Below, piece by piece: positions 7,712-16,481 of a stretch of DNA of 64,000 nt. Origin of the DNA: Pyrinomonadaceae bacterium (GTDB lineage: Bacteria > Acidobacteriota > Blastocatellia > Pyrinomonadales > Pyrinomonadaceae). Position 1 is the first letter of the stretch; every line of letters starts with the position of its first letter. A program made the position numbers and the translations under genes. The stretch is taken from contig JAHCHG010000004.1 in the NCBI GenBank assembly GCA_026129865.1, positions 186,001 through 250,000 on the forward strand, written 5' to 3'. The notes beneath the pieces are model-generated. The model made no database searches. It worked only from the letters and a program-made list of their open reading frames with translations, and was not told where the DNA came from.

Positions 7712-8116
7712 CGATTCGGCAGACAGTCAAGCGACGATGAAACTTATCTTTTGACTGCCGTTTGCGTGATTTCTATCATAAACTGCCTTGACTAGATCTC
7801 CCGAACCATCTAAAAATTTTGCACCTCTATATATATCACAGCGATAAGCAGTTACGCAATAATTTTTCCTGCGAAAGCTAGACATTTACTGACTTATTCA
7901 ATAGACTAACCGCATGAATTTCATAAGGCTTTCTCCAAAGCTTCTTCTTACCTAGCCACCTCGCTTCGCAAATTTTGCCGGCGTGCGTGGCGGACTACCT
8001 TTTCAAACCAAGATAATAGTTGATTTGTTTTCTCGGGTTTCTTTTGACTGGTGAATTCCGGCTGAAATTACTAAACTCGAGTCTTTACAATGATAAGGCG
8101 ACGATTGAGCAAGATT
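7712..8116. other. Gene-free divergent region upstream of leuS
   Basis: About 400 bases without a credible gene separate the small hypothetical gene from leuS. It is AT-rich in the middle (tatatatatcac near 7831-7842). No T-box leader, tRNA or convincing terminator was seen. Promoters for both flanking genes must lie here, but none was clear enough to place. Confidence 0.5.
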
Positions 8117-10765
8117 ATGGACGAGAAATATTACGCTGAAAAGATCGAAAAGAAATGGCAGCAGCGATGGGCTGAACGCGGGACTTTTGAAGTTAACGTA
8201 GACGAAGAGAAGGAGAAGTTTTATTGCCTTGAAATGCTTCCTTATCCGTCGGGTAGACTTCACATGGGGCATGTTCGCAACTATTCGATCGGCGATGCTT
8301 TGAGCTGGTACAAACGGCTTCAGGGATTTAATGTTCTGCATCCGATCGGATGGGATTCGTTCGGTCAGCCAGCCGAACAGGCTGCGATCAAGAAAGGCGT
8401 CAATCCGCGGGATTGGACGGAGGACAACATCGAACAGATGCGCGATCAGCTTCAGCGTTTGGGGCTGAGTTACGACTGGAGCAGGGAATTCGCCGCGCAT
8501 CGACCGGATTATTATAAATTCGATCAATGGTTTTTTCTGAAAATGCGCGAAATGGGCTTGGCATATAAAAAAATGACCAAGGTCAACTGGTGTCCGAAAG
8601 ATGAAACGACCCTTTCAAACGAACAGGCGAGCGGCGGCATGTGCTGGCGCTGCGGCAGCGCGGTCGAAAAGATCGATCTGGCGCAGTGGTTTTTGAAGAT
8701 CACCGACTATGCCGAAGAACTCTTGACAGGAATGGATCAGCTTGAGGGGAATTGGTCGGAACGCGTTTTGACGATGCAGCGCAACTGGATCGGTAAAAGC
8801 TCGGGCGCGTACGTCGATTTCAAACTGGATCTGCATGACGCGAACATCGAAAACGACTCGATAAAAGTGTTCACTACGCGGATCGATACTATTTACGGAG
8901 CAAATTCGGTCGTCGTCGCTCCGGAGCATCCCGTCGTTCTGGAAAACATTGAACGATTTTCGAACGACGTAAAAGCAAAGATCAAGTCGATGAAGACCGA
9001 ACTTTTGAAACCGCGCGATTACGGCGAAGAAGTTGAAAAAGACGGAGTCGATACGGGTTTGAAGGCGGTCAATCCGTTCAGCGGCGAAGAGCTGCCGGTT
9101 TGGGTCGGAAATTACGTAATGATGGAGTACGGGACTGGAGCAGTAATGAGCGTTCCGGCGCACGATGAACGCGATTTCGAATTTGCAAATAAATTCGGAC
9201 TTCCTATCCGGCAAGTGATCTCTGAACCGCATCTCGTACATGAACATCATCAGATGCAGGCACTTGCGCTTGATAAAGCATTTACCGAAAAAGGCATTTT
9301 GGTTCATTCGGACGATTGGAACGGCAAATCGAGCGAGGAAGCAAAACGCGAAATGACGGAGTTTGCCGAAAAACACGGATTTGGCGAATCGGCGATCACG
9401 TATAGGCTGCGAGACTGGGGAATTTCCCGTCAGAGATTTTGGGGCGCTCCGATTCCGATCGTTTATTGCGACGATTGCGGCGAAGTTCCGGTGCCGTACG
9501 ATCAGCTGCCGGTCGAATTGCCCGAAAGCGCGCCGTTTACCGGCGTCGGTGAATCGCCGCTGGCAAAAGCTCCGGAGTTCGTAAATACAACTTGCCCGCA
9601 ATGCGAAAAAGGCGAAGCGCGCCGCGAGATCGATACGATGGATACGTTTGTCGATTCGAGCTGGTACTATTTTCGCTATGTCGATCCAAAGAACGAGATT
9701 CTTCCTTTTGATCCGAACGCGGCGAAATATTGGATCCCGGTCGATCAATATATCGGCGGAGTCGATCATGCCGTAATGCATTTGCTTTATACGCGGTTTT
9801 GGACCAAGGCGATGCGGGATATGGGTATGATCGATTTTGACGAACCGGTCAAAAAGCTTTTGACGCAGGGAATGGTCGTCGGCGAATCGTATTACAGCGA
9901 CGATCATGCGAGCTATTTTCCCGAAGATGCCGTAAGCATTGAACGCGACGAGCGCGGAAAAGTTCTGAGCGCAAAGCTGAAAGAAGACGGTATGCCGGTG
10001 AAAGTCGCCGTCGAAAAGATGTCGAAATCGAAATATAACGGCGTCGATCCCGATGATATGGTGCTTGCGTACGGCGCTGACGCTGTGCGAATTTTCGCGC
10101 TTTTTGCCGCCCCGGTCGAGAACGAACTGGTATGGCAGGAAACCGGCATCGACGGCGCGGTCAGATTTTTGCAGAGAATTTACCGTTATTTTTACCGCTG
10201 GAACGATTCTCCTGCAAATTTTTCGGGCAGTGAACCTTCGGAATTCTCGGCGGCTGCCCGCAAACTGCGCCGGAAAACTCACCAAACTATTAAACGGGTC
10301 ACCGAAAACTTCGAGTCCGGACAATTTAACACGCCGGTTGCCGCATTGATGGAACTGTTAAATTCAATGCAGGATTTTTCGATCGAGCCTGAAAATGCTG
10401 AAGACGGCGATCTTTTTGCGGTTAACGAAGCGATCTCAAGCCTTTTGTTAATGCTGACGCCGTACGCCCCGCACCTGTGCGAGGAGTTGTGGGAAATTAA
10501 AACGGGCAGCGACATCGGGATAATTAATTCCGGCGCGCGATTTCCGTTGGTTCTTGAAGATTGGGCAAAGGTTGACGAACTCGAAATAGCGATTCAGGTT
10601 AACGGCAAACTTCGTTCGCGAGTTTTCGCGGACCCTGAAGCCGATAATTCGTTGCTCGAAAAGCTCGCGTTAGAGGACGAAAAGATCATCGAACACACCG
10701 CGGGCAAGTCGATCGTAAAGGTGATCGTAGTACCGAAACGGCTGGTTAATATTGTGGTCAAATAA
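8117..10765 (+). CDS. leuS: Leucyl-tRNA synthetase
   Basis: This class I aminoacyl-tRNA synthetase charges tRNA-Leu. The HIGH motif appears as HMGH in PYPSGRLHMGHVRNYS, and KMSKS as VEKMSKSKYNGVDP. The large editing (CP1) insertion lies between them, with FTTRIDTIYGAN (the threonine-rich editing loop) and VPAHDERDFEFA (the editing-site Asp region). The C-terminal anticodon-binding and leucine-specific domains follow. The start is placed at the ATG at 8117 (MDEKYYAEKIEKKWQQRW), which matches the usual family N-terminus; an in-frame ATG at 8090 would add nine residues. The length of 882 is normal for bacterial LeuS. Confidence 0.96.
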   Translation: MDEKYYAEKIEKKWQQRWAERGTFEVNVDEEKEKFYCLEMLPYPSGRLHMGHVRNYSIGDALSWYKRLQGFNVLHPIGWDSFGQPAEQAAIKKGVNPRDWTEDNIEQMRDQLQRLGLSYDWSREFAAHRPDYYKFDQWFFLKMREMGLAYKKMTKVNWCPKDETTLSNEQASGGMCWRCGSAVEKIDLAQWFLKITDYAEELLTGMDQLEGNWSERVLTMQRNWIGKSSGAYVDFKLDLHDANIENDSIKVFTTRIDTIYGANSVVVAPEHPVVLENIERFSNDVKAKIKSMKTELLKPRDYGEEVEKDGVDTGLKAVNPFSGEELPVWVGNYVMMEYGTGAVMSVPAHDERDFEFANKFGLPIRQVISEPHLVHEHHQMQALALDKAFTEKGILVHSDDWNGKSSEEAKREMTEFAEKHGFGESAITYRLRDWGISRQRFWGAPIPIVYCDDCGEVPVPYDQLPVELPESAPFTGVGESPLAKAPEFVNTTCPQCEKGEARREIDTMDTFVDSSWYYFRYVDPKNEILPFDPNAAKYWIPVDQYIGGVDHAVMHLLYTRFWTKAMRDMGMIDFDEPVKKLLTQGMVVGESYYSDDHASYFPEDAVSIERDERGKVLSAKLKEDGMPVKVAVEKMSKSKYNGVDPDDMVLAYGADAVRIFALFAAPVENELVWQETGIDGAVRFLQRIYRYFYRWNDSPANFSGSEPSEFSAAARKLRRKTHQTIKRVTENFESGQFNTPVAALMELLNSMQDFSIEPENAEDGDLFAVNEAISSLLLMLTPYAPHLCEELWEIKTGSDIGIINSGARFPLVLEDWAKVDELEIAIQVNGKLRSRVFADPEADNSLLEKLALEDEKIIEHTAGKSIVKVIVVPKRLVNIVVK

Positions 10766-10778
10766 TATGAGCTAAGTA

Positions 10779-10811
10779 GCCGTTCGACGGGCTTAAAATT
10801 GATCGAACGGC
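10779..10811 (+). terminator. Hairpin after leuS
   Basis: A perfect 9-base inverted repeat (gccgttcga / tcgaacggc) with a 15-base loop begins 14 bases after the leuS stop. No T-run follows, so it is a weak or factor-assisted terminator or an mRNA-stabilising hairpin. Confidence 0.4.
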
Positions 10812-10880
10812 ATGAATTGATCTCAAAAACATCGAAAGCGTCAAATTTTGCTTATTTCTTGATCGAAGAACCGTAAGCGA

Positions 10881-10899
10881 TTAACATTATTTATGTTAA
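10881..10899 (+). promoter_or_regulatory. Operator-like palindrome before the kinase gene
   Basis: TTAACAT-TATTT-ATGTTAA is a perfect 7-base inverted repeat, 74 bases before the kinase start codon. The size and symmetry suit a dimeric repressor site overlapping a promoter, but AT-rich palindromes also arise by chance. Confidence 0.3.
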
Positions 10900-10972
10900 A
10901 ATGTACCTTCTTTATTTTCGGTTCGGCGGCAGCGCTCGAATTTCATAGTTTTCCTATTGCTTCTTAGTCAAG

Positions 10973-13231
10973 ATGAAAGAATGCCAGCTCTGTAAAAACT
11001 GCTTTACTGACGATGTAAATACTTGTCCGCACGATGGAATGCCGACGTTTCATTCGATTAGCGGCGAGCCTGTGCTGGAAGGAAAATATCATCTTGAATG
11101 CCGTCTCGGACAAGGCGGGATGGGTGTTGTTTACAAAGCCCGCCACCAGTATTTAAAGACACTTCACGCGATCAAAATTATTCTGCCGGACCTTGTCGGG
11201 AACGATCCGGAGCTTGTTACTCGGTTTCGTCAGGAAGCGCTTGCGGCAGCTGCGATCCGTCATCAAAACGTGGTCGGCGTTTCCGATTACGGCGTGGCGC
11301 AAGGCACGATGCCGTTCCTGGTAATGGAGTATGTCGAAGGCGAATCGCTCCACGATCTTTTGGAACGCGAGGGGAAACTTTCGCCCGAGAAAGCGCTTGA
11401 ATTGATGTCTGCGATCGCCGCAGGAATTGGCGTTGCGCATAAGCAGGGAATTGTTCACCGCGATTTAAAACCGCTCAACATAATGATCGTAAAGGATCAG
11501 CCGAAAATGTCCGAGGCGGTCAAGATACTCGATTTCGGATTGGCAAAGATCAAATCGGGCGAACTTTTGGGTTCGTTCATTCAAGCCCAGACGACGGGAT
11601 TAATGGGATCGCCGTTTTACATGGCGCCAGAGCAATGGGCGGACGAAGAACCGGACGCGACATCGGATATTTACAGTCTCGGAATAATGTTCTATCAGAT
11701 GCTTTCGGGCGATGTTCCGTTCAAAGGTTCGTCGATTCCGGCGATCATGAAAAAACATATTTCCGATCTTCCGCCGACGTTTGCCTCGCTTGGGCTGAAA
11801 GTCAGCGCGCCGGTCGAAAAAGCCGTTCGCCACGCATTGGAAAAAGATCGAAAAGCGCGCACTCAAACTGTCGAACAATTTATTGAAGAACTGAAAGAAG
11901 CACTTCGCGGTGAAGGCGGCGAAGAAGAGTTCAGCGCCGTAACTAATTCGCAGACGTTGACCTCGTCGCTTCAGGTGCTGACCATTCCGCCGGGTTCTGC
12001 GGTTTTTGTTGACGATAAAGCCGTCGGAAAAAGCGGCGACGATGGATGGATAATCTTCAATCAAATGAAGGTCGGGAAACATCACATCCGCGTCCGCGCT
12101 GAAGGATTTTTTGACTGGGAAACCGAATTTACGCTGAGTGACACTCCAAAAGAGCTCGTTGCACATTTGAAAAAAGACACACTTGCAATTCCGAAACCGG
12201 AAATTGCTGAAATGTCCGCAATTTCTGCCGCAAATGAAACGCAGCGCGATATGGTCATCAGTCAGGGAACTCAGCCGTTCATTCCGCAAACAACTCCACC
12301 GGAGATCGATCCGACTTCGCAGCAAAATTTCCAGCCTGTTCAAACCGGCGGTTTTCAAAATTCGATGCCGGCACCGCCGAAATCTTTCTTTTCGCCGGTC
12401 GTGATCGCTGTAATTGGAATTTTCGGGTTATTCGCACTTGGTATAATTGGAGCCGGCGGAGCATATATGGCTGGAGTGTTCGGCGGGTCGCCGTCGCCGG
12501 AACCGACTGCCGAAACTTCTCCGACGCCTGTTCAGGAAGATCCGCGAAACGAAATGGTTGAAATTCCCGGCGGAACGTTCATGATGGGAAACAACAAGGG
12601 GCGCGACAACGAAAAGCCGGAGCACGAAGTTATTGTCAAGCCATTTTTCCTTGATAAAACAGAGGTTACGAACGCCGAGTATTACCTTTTTGTCAAAGAG
12701 AGCGGTCACATCCCGCCGGCGCATTTCGTTAACGGAAAACCGGCGCCCGGTCAGGAGAAATTTCCGGTCTATTTTGTTTCGCACAAAGATGCGATGGCAT
12801 TCGCACAGTGGCGTTCGAAACGCGACGGCAAGGAATATAGGCTTCCGACGGAGGCTGAGTGGGAATATGCTGCGAGAAACGGCAGCGATGGGAATCTTTA
12901 TCCGTGGGGAAACGAGTTGCTCGAAGATATGGCGGTACTCGACCGTCCCAACGGAAATGCTTTGCCGGTCGGATCGAAAAAAGGCGCAAATAAATGGGGA
13001 GTTCAGGATCTGATCGGAAATGTTTGGGAATGGACCGGATCGGAGGCGAAACTTTATCCGGGCAGTTTAGGAATTGAAAATGAGCTTAAGGACAAATACT
13101 TCATTATCCGCGGCGGTGGAGCCATTTCGGCTTCGGAAGGGGATCTCGCGGTAAACTCTACTTTTCGGGTGCCGACAGAGGAAAACGAGGCGAACAAAGT
13201 GCTCGGGTTCCGGCTGGCTCGATCTAAATAA
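10973..13231 (+). CDS. Ser/Thr kinase with PEGA, TM and FGE-like domain
   Basis: This is a transmembrane eukaryotic-like (Hanks-type) protein kinase. A zinc-knuckle-like N-terminus has C4, C7, C10 and C18. The kinase domain (about 39-310) has the glycine loop LGQGGMGVVYKA, Lys68 in HAIKII, catalytic HRDLKPLN with D164, DFG at 187-189 and APE at 218-220, so it looks active. A PEGA-type domain follows (about 332-400), then a Pro/Gln-rich linker, one membrane helix (about 473-500) and an outward-facing formylglycine-generating-enzyme-like domain (about 527-752; MVEIPGGTFMMG, LPTEAEWEYAA, GNVWEWTGS). Kinase inside and FGE-like sensor outside is the likely topology. It heads a same-strand cluster that includes a protein with three FHA domains, a plausible phospho-target. 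Confidence 0.93.
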   Translation: MKECQLCKNCFTDDVNTCPHDGMPTFHSISGEPVLEGKYHLECRLGQGGMGVVYKARHQYLKTLHAIKIILPDLVGNDPELVTRFRQEALAAAAIRHQNVVGVSDYGVAQGTMPFLVMEYVEGESLHDLLEREGKLSPEKALELMSAIAAGIGVAHKQGIVHRDLKPLNIMIVKDQPKMSEAVKILDFGLAKIKSGELLGSFIQAQTTGLMGSPFYMAPEQWADEEPDATSDIYSLGIMFYQMLSGDVPFKGSSIPAIMKKHISDLPPTFASLGLKVSAPVEKAVRHALEKDRKARTQTVEQFIEELKEALRGEGGEEEFSAVTNSQTLTSSLQVLTIPPGSAVFVDDKAVGKSGDDGWIIFNQMKVGKHHIRVRAEGFFDWETEFTLSDTPKELVAHLKKDTLAIPKPEIAEMSAISAANETQRDMVISQGTQPFIPQTTPPEIDPTSQQNFQPVQTGGFQNSMPAPPKSFFSPVVIAVIGIFGLFALGIIGAGGAYMAGVFGGSPSPEPTAETSPTPVQEDPRNEMVEIPGGTFMMGNNKGRDNEKPEHEVIVKPFFLDKTEVTNAEYYLFVKESGHIPPAHFVNGKPAPGQEKFPVYFVSHKDAMAFAQWRSKRDGKEYRLPTEAEWEYAARNGSDGNLYPWGNELLEDMAVLDRPNGNALPVGSKKGANKWGVQDLIGNVWEWTGSEAKLYPGSLGIENELKDKYFIIRGGGAISASEGDLAVNSTFRVPTEENEANKVLGFRLARSK

Positions 13232-13252
13232 TTCGAATAAAGGTTCGAAGTT

Positions 13253-14596
13253 ATGAATATTAAGATATTTTTGCTGGCAGCGACCATGACCGTTTTAATT
13301 TTACCGGTCGTCGTATTTTCCCAAGATCTGGGAAGCAGCACCGAAGTTTTGAAAACTACCAAGAAGACGAAAGCTACGCCTCGAACCCGAACTTCGCCGA
13401 CAAAACGAAGGAGCACAACTAGGAGAACGTCGACGTCCAGTAAGAAAAAAAATAACACCCGACCGGCTGCAACGCCCGACGTCGCTGAAAAAATCACGCC
13501 TGTTGCGGAGATAAAACCCGAGAAAAAAGTAGAAATTAAGCCGGCAAACGAGATCGTTATCAAGGTTGGTGAAAAGGTTACCGGAAATTTTGATGAATTG
13601 TATGAAAAAGCGATCGAAGAAGGTAATGCGGCGAGGAACGAGCGGAACTACGACGCGGCGGAAACGGCTTATCTCCGAGGCAAGAGTTTAAGAACCGACG
13701 ATTATCGTGCCGCTTACGGATTGGGAAATCTTTACAGCGACCAAGCGCGATGGGAGGAATCCGAAACAGCCTATCGCGAGGCAATAAAAATCGAACCGGG
13801 CGTACCTGAGCCATATATTGCGCTGAGTTTTGTGTTGACACAGCCGATCGCGGGAACAAATTTGATCGAACGCTATTCGGAAGCTGAAAAGTTGGCGCGC
13901 AAAGCGCTTGAACTCGATCCGCAAAACAGCGTGGCGAATGACCAATTGGGCGTTGCGTTGGAACTGCAGGGCGATATTTCCGAGGCGACGCAGAGTTATT
14001 ATGAAAAAGCCGTAAGGACGGATCCGACGTTTGCGCTTGCCTATGCTCATCTCGGACGGCTGCTGCGCAAACGCGGTTCGATCGCGGAATCTTCGCAGGC
14101 GTATGTTAACGCCATACAGTTTTCGGTCGATGTTCCGACGATGATCCAGGTCGCGGATGTGATGCAGTCGCAGCAAAAATATCTCGATTCGGAACAGCTT
14201 CTGCGCCGCGCTTTGAAGGAAGATCCGAAAAACCCGACGGCGCTTTACCTGCTCGGTAAAGCTCTGACAACGCGCGGGACGTATGATGAGGCAGAGTCGG
14301 TCCTAAAGAAAAGCGCTCAGGTAAGTCCCCGAAGTTTCGTTTCTTACACGCTTTTGGGATCGCTGTTCCTGCGTCAGAAAAAGCTTGAATCGGCGGAAAA
14401 ATATCTTGAAGAAGCTGTCAAAGTAGTTTCCCAAAATGAAAAAAGGCGGCTCGCGCTAGATTTCGAAGCTGTCGGAGACGCTTATCTTCAAAACGGTCGA
14501 AACGCGGATGCGGGGCGGATGTACAGGAAAGCGTTCGCACTCGACGAAGCCCGCAGCGACATTGCGAAAAAATTAAAATCTCTTGAATTAAATTAG
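13253..14596 (+). CDS. Secreted TPR-repeat protein
   Basis: This 447-residue exported protein has tetratricopeptide repeats, which mediate protein-protein contacts. The signal peptide spans about residues 1-24 (hydrophobic core ending VVVFSQ). Residues 35-65 are a strongly basic Thr/Arg/Lys tract (KTTKKTKATPRTRTSPTKRR), followed by Lys/Glu-rich linker. TPRs occupy about residues 115-445, seen in repeated A..A....LDP and AYGLGNLY / AHLGRLL / ALYLLGKAL patterns, with about eight to nine units. The product has no catalytic motif. It begins 21 bases after the kinase gene and is probably co-transcribed; the basic tract could bind nucleic acid, cell wall or the acidic tract of the next gene's product (inference). 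Confidence 0.85.
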   Translation: MNIKIFLLAATMTVLILPVVVFSQDLGSSTEVLKTTKKTKATPRTRTSPTKRRSTTRRTSTSSKKKNNTRPAATPDVAEKITPVAEIKPEKKVEIKPANEIVIKVGEKVTGNFDELYEKAIEEGNAARNERNYDAAETAYLRGKSLRTDDYRAAYGLGNLYSDQARWEESETAYREAIKIEPGVPEPYIALSFVLTQPIAGTNLIERYSEAEKLARKALELDPQNSVANDQLGVALELQGDISEATQSYYEKAVRTDPTFALAYAHLGRLLRKRGSIAESSQAYVNAIQFSVDVPTMIQVADVMQSQQKYLDSEQLLRRALKEDPKNPTALYLLGKALTTRGTYDEAESVLKKSAQVSPRSFVSYTLLGSLFLRQKKLESAEKYLEEAVKVVSQNEKRRLALDFEAVGDAYLQNGRNADAGRMYRKAFALDEARSDIAKKLKSLELN

Positions 14597-14635
14597 TCCG
14601 GGAAATTCTCAAAAAAGGCGGATCAACTAAACATA

Positions 14636-16390
14636 ATGCTTTATTGTCCAAAATGTCAGGCGACATATACCGATGGAACTCAGCGCTTTTGCACCAACGA
14701 AGGCGCGCGGCTTCAACCTTATCATTCGGAATCGGGAAGCAGATCGCGCGGAGTTTTTACAAGCATTCTAAATAAGAATCTCAGTGAAAAAAGTACGACA
14801 GCGAAATCGTCCGACGATATCAAGAACGAGTCAACGGCAGAACTGAGAACTCCTTCGGAAAGCCGGTTTTTTAAAGCGAAATCGGATTCAGCCGAAACTT
14901 CGCCTGTCCCGCCGAAAGTAGAGAAAGAATTGCCGCTCGAACTCGAAATTGACGAGCCGGATGAGAAGTCTTTCCAACCGATCCCGATCGCGCGCGTGAT
15001 AGACCCGCGGGCGATTCCCGAACGTGGAAGTTCGAAGGACCGCTCGTCTAAGCGGAAACGAAAGATTTCGCCTTCGCCCTTATTTTCTCCGAATGAGGAG
15101 ATCTCGCTCGACGTGTTCGATAGTGAACCTGAAGCGGAATTTCAGCTTGATCCCGAAGATCCGCTCGGCGCGACCGATCTTTTCGATTCGGAAACGGCGC
15201 AAGATCTTTCGAAACCTCAGCCCGATGACCTGTTATCGCTCGAATCGCCTCAAATTTCAGATCTGCGATCGAACGAACCGGTAGAGACGTTAGAAAAGAT
15301 CGAGCTCGATCCGGAAAGCTCCGCAGAAGTGGATGTTATCCATTCGATTCCGCCTATCGAACTTGAGCTCCGAAGCGAAGAAAAAGCGGAACCGGTCGAG
15401 GAAAACTTGATCTTTCCTCCGGTCGATCACTCGGTTGACGAAACGACCCCGCAAATAGATGAAAGATCAGACGAATCCGAATCGGCTGCGGCAGCGGTCG
15501 TACCGGCAGCGGAAACCGCCGATACAAAAAAAGCGGTCACAGAGGAAGCTTGGGAAAAACGCTCGTCGGACGCTGCCGATCTCGAGGAATCGACCTGGTA
15601 TCTTTATCCTGTGATCGGTGTTCTGATCCTTTTACTCGGTGCTGTAGCGTTATATTTTCTGCTGCGCTCCGATTCAACTGTTGAAATCCCGGCGAATAAC
15701 GGCAATCTCGCAGCCGAACAGCCGGCGGTGAACGCAAATGCGGCAAATTCGAATTTCTTGCCGCAAGTTGAACCGTCGATCGAACCGCCGCCGCAATCTG
15801 CGCTGCTCGATATTCCGCCGCCGCCGCGAATCATAAAACAGCCGCCGAACACCGTTTTGTACCGCAATCAAAAACGCGGTCAAAGCGGTAAGCTCGCACA
15901 AAAGTTTCTTGAGTTTTCGATTTACTACCCGAAAGACTGGACGATCGTCGATACCGGAAACAAGTTTCTCGACATCGCCCGGCGAAATCCTGAGGGTGTG
16001 CCGATAAAGCAGATATTGATCTCGCAATATGACAGCAACGGCACGTTTGAAGCCGATAAAGCGCTGTTTCCCGAACTCGTAAAGAATTCGAATCTTGATC
16101 TGAGCAAAATACTTGCAAATTATAATGTTTTGTCTGAAGGCGAGATCGTTTTTCAAAACGGACGCTGGCGCGCCTGGGAAGTAAAATTTGAGGGAATCGG
16201 CGGAAAACAAAAACTGACGACATGGGGAAGAAGACTTTGGATTCCCGTCCAGCGTCGCGGAATGAAAAGCGGTTTTATAATTACAGTCATCGCGACGTCG
16301 CTGGCAAATAATATCAAGAGTGCCAACGATCTGGATAACGACAAAGAGATCGAGGCAATTCTAAAAACTTTTGAACCGGATTTGAATTAA
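14636..16390 (+). CDS. Zinc-ribbon membrane protein with long acidic linker
   Basis: The function is unknown. The N-terminus is a zinc-ribbon-like knuckle with C4, C7 and C19 (MLYCPKCQATYTDGTQRFC). Residues 50-310 are low-complexity and highly acidic (many Glu/Asp/Ser/Pro, with motifs such as LDPEDPLGATDLFDSE) and surely disordered. One membrane helix lies at about 322-343 (LYPVIGVLILLLGAVALYFL). After an Asn/Ala/Pro linker, a globular C-terminal domain (about 412-584; FSIYYPKDWTIVDTGN) resembles PsbP-like or lipoprotein beta-sandwich folds, but this is a guess. The Ser-rich acidic linker could be a kinase substrate. It follows the TPR gene by 39 bases and precedes a hairpin terminator. Confidence 0.75.
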   Translation: MLYCPKCQATYTDGTQRFCTNEGARLQPYHSESGSRSRGVFTSILNKNLSEKSTTAKSSDDIKNESTAELRTPSESRFFKAKSDSAETSPVPPKVEKELPLELEIDEPDEKSFQPIPIARVIDPRAIPERGSSKDRSSKRKRKISPSPLFSPNEEISLDVFDSEPEAEFQLDPEDPLGATDLFDSETAQDLSKPQPDDLLSLESPQISDLRSNEPVETLEKIELDPESSAEVDVIHSIPPIELELRSEEKAEPVEENLIFPPVDHSVDETTPQIDERSDESESAAAAVVPAAETADTKKAVTEEAWEKRSSDAADLEESTWYLYPVIGVLILLLGAVALYFLLRSDSTVEIPANNGNLAAEQPAVNANAANSNFLPQVEPSIEPPPQSALLDIPPPPRIIKQPPNTVLYRNQKRGQSGKLAQKFLEFSIYYPKDWTIVDTGNKFLDIARRNPEGVPIKQILISQYDSNGTFEADKALFPELVKNSNLDLSKILANYNVLSEGEIVFQNGRWRAWEVKFEGIGGKQKLTTWGRRLWIPVQRRGMKSGFIITVIATSLANNIKSANDLDNDKEIEAILKTFEPDLN

Positions 16391-16418
16391 CAGCCGCAGT
16401 AAACTGAATAAAACCGGG

Positions 16419-16454
16419 CAAAAAGCGTTTGGCAGTTAAACCTTACGCTTTTTG
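16419..16454 (+). terminator. Hairpin terminator or attenuator inside the kinase cluster
   Basis: The perfect 10-base inverted repeat caaaaagcgt / acgctttttg with a 16-base loop ends in a T-run, as in intrinsic terminators (the Ts are within the stem). It lies only 27 bases before the next start codon, leaving no room for a promoter in between, so read-through to the FHA-ABC gene is likely and the hairpin may set the ratio between the halves of the cluster. Confidence 0.5.
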
Positions 16455-16481
16455 TCGTTATTCCGAAAAAGCCCAACAAAA

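Noticed and set aside
7712-8116. T-box leader upstream of leuS
   Set aside because: No specifier stem or T-box sequence is recognisable, and this regulation is not typical for the phylum.
8615-10324. A 569-codon open frame on the minus strand opposite leuS
   Set aside because: LeuS on the plus strand has complete motifs; the opposite frame is Phe/Arg/His-rich, typical of an antisense shadow.
11600-12358. A 252-codon minus-strand frame opposite the kinase gene
   Set aside because: It is antisense to a clearly conserved kinase and PEGA region and has shadow-like composition.
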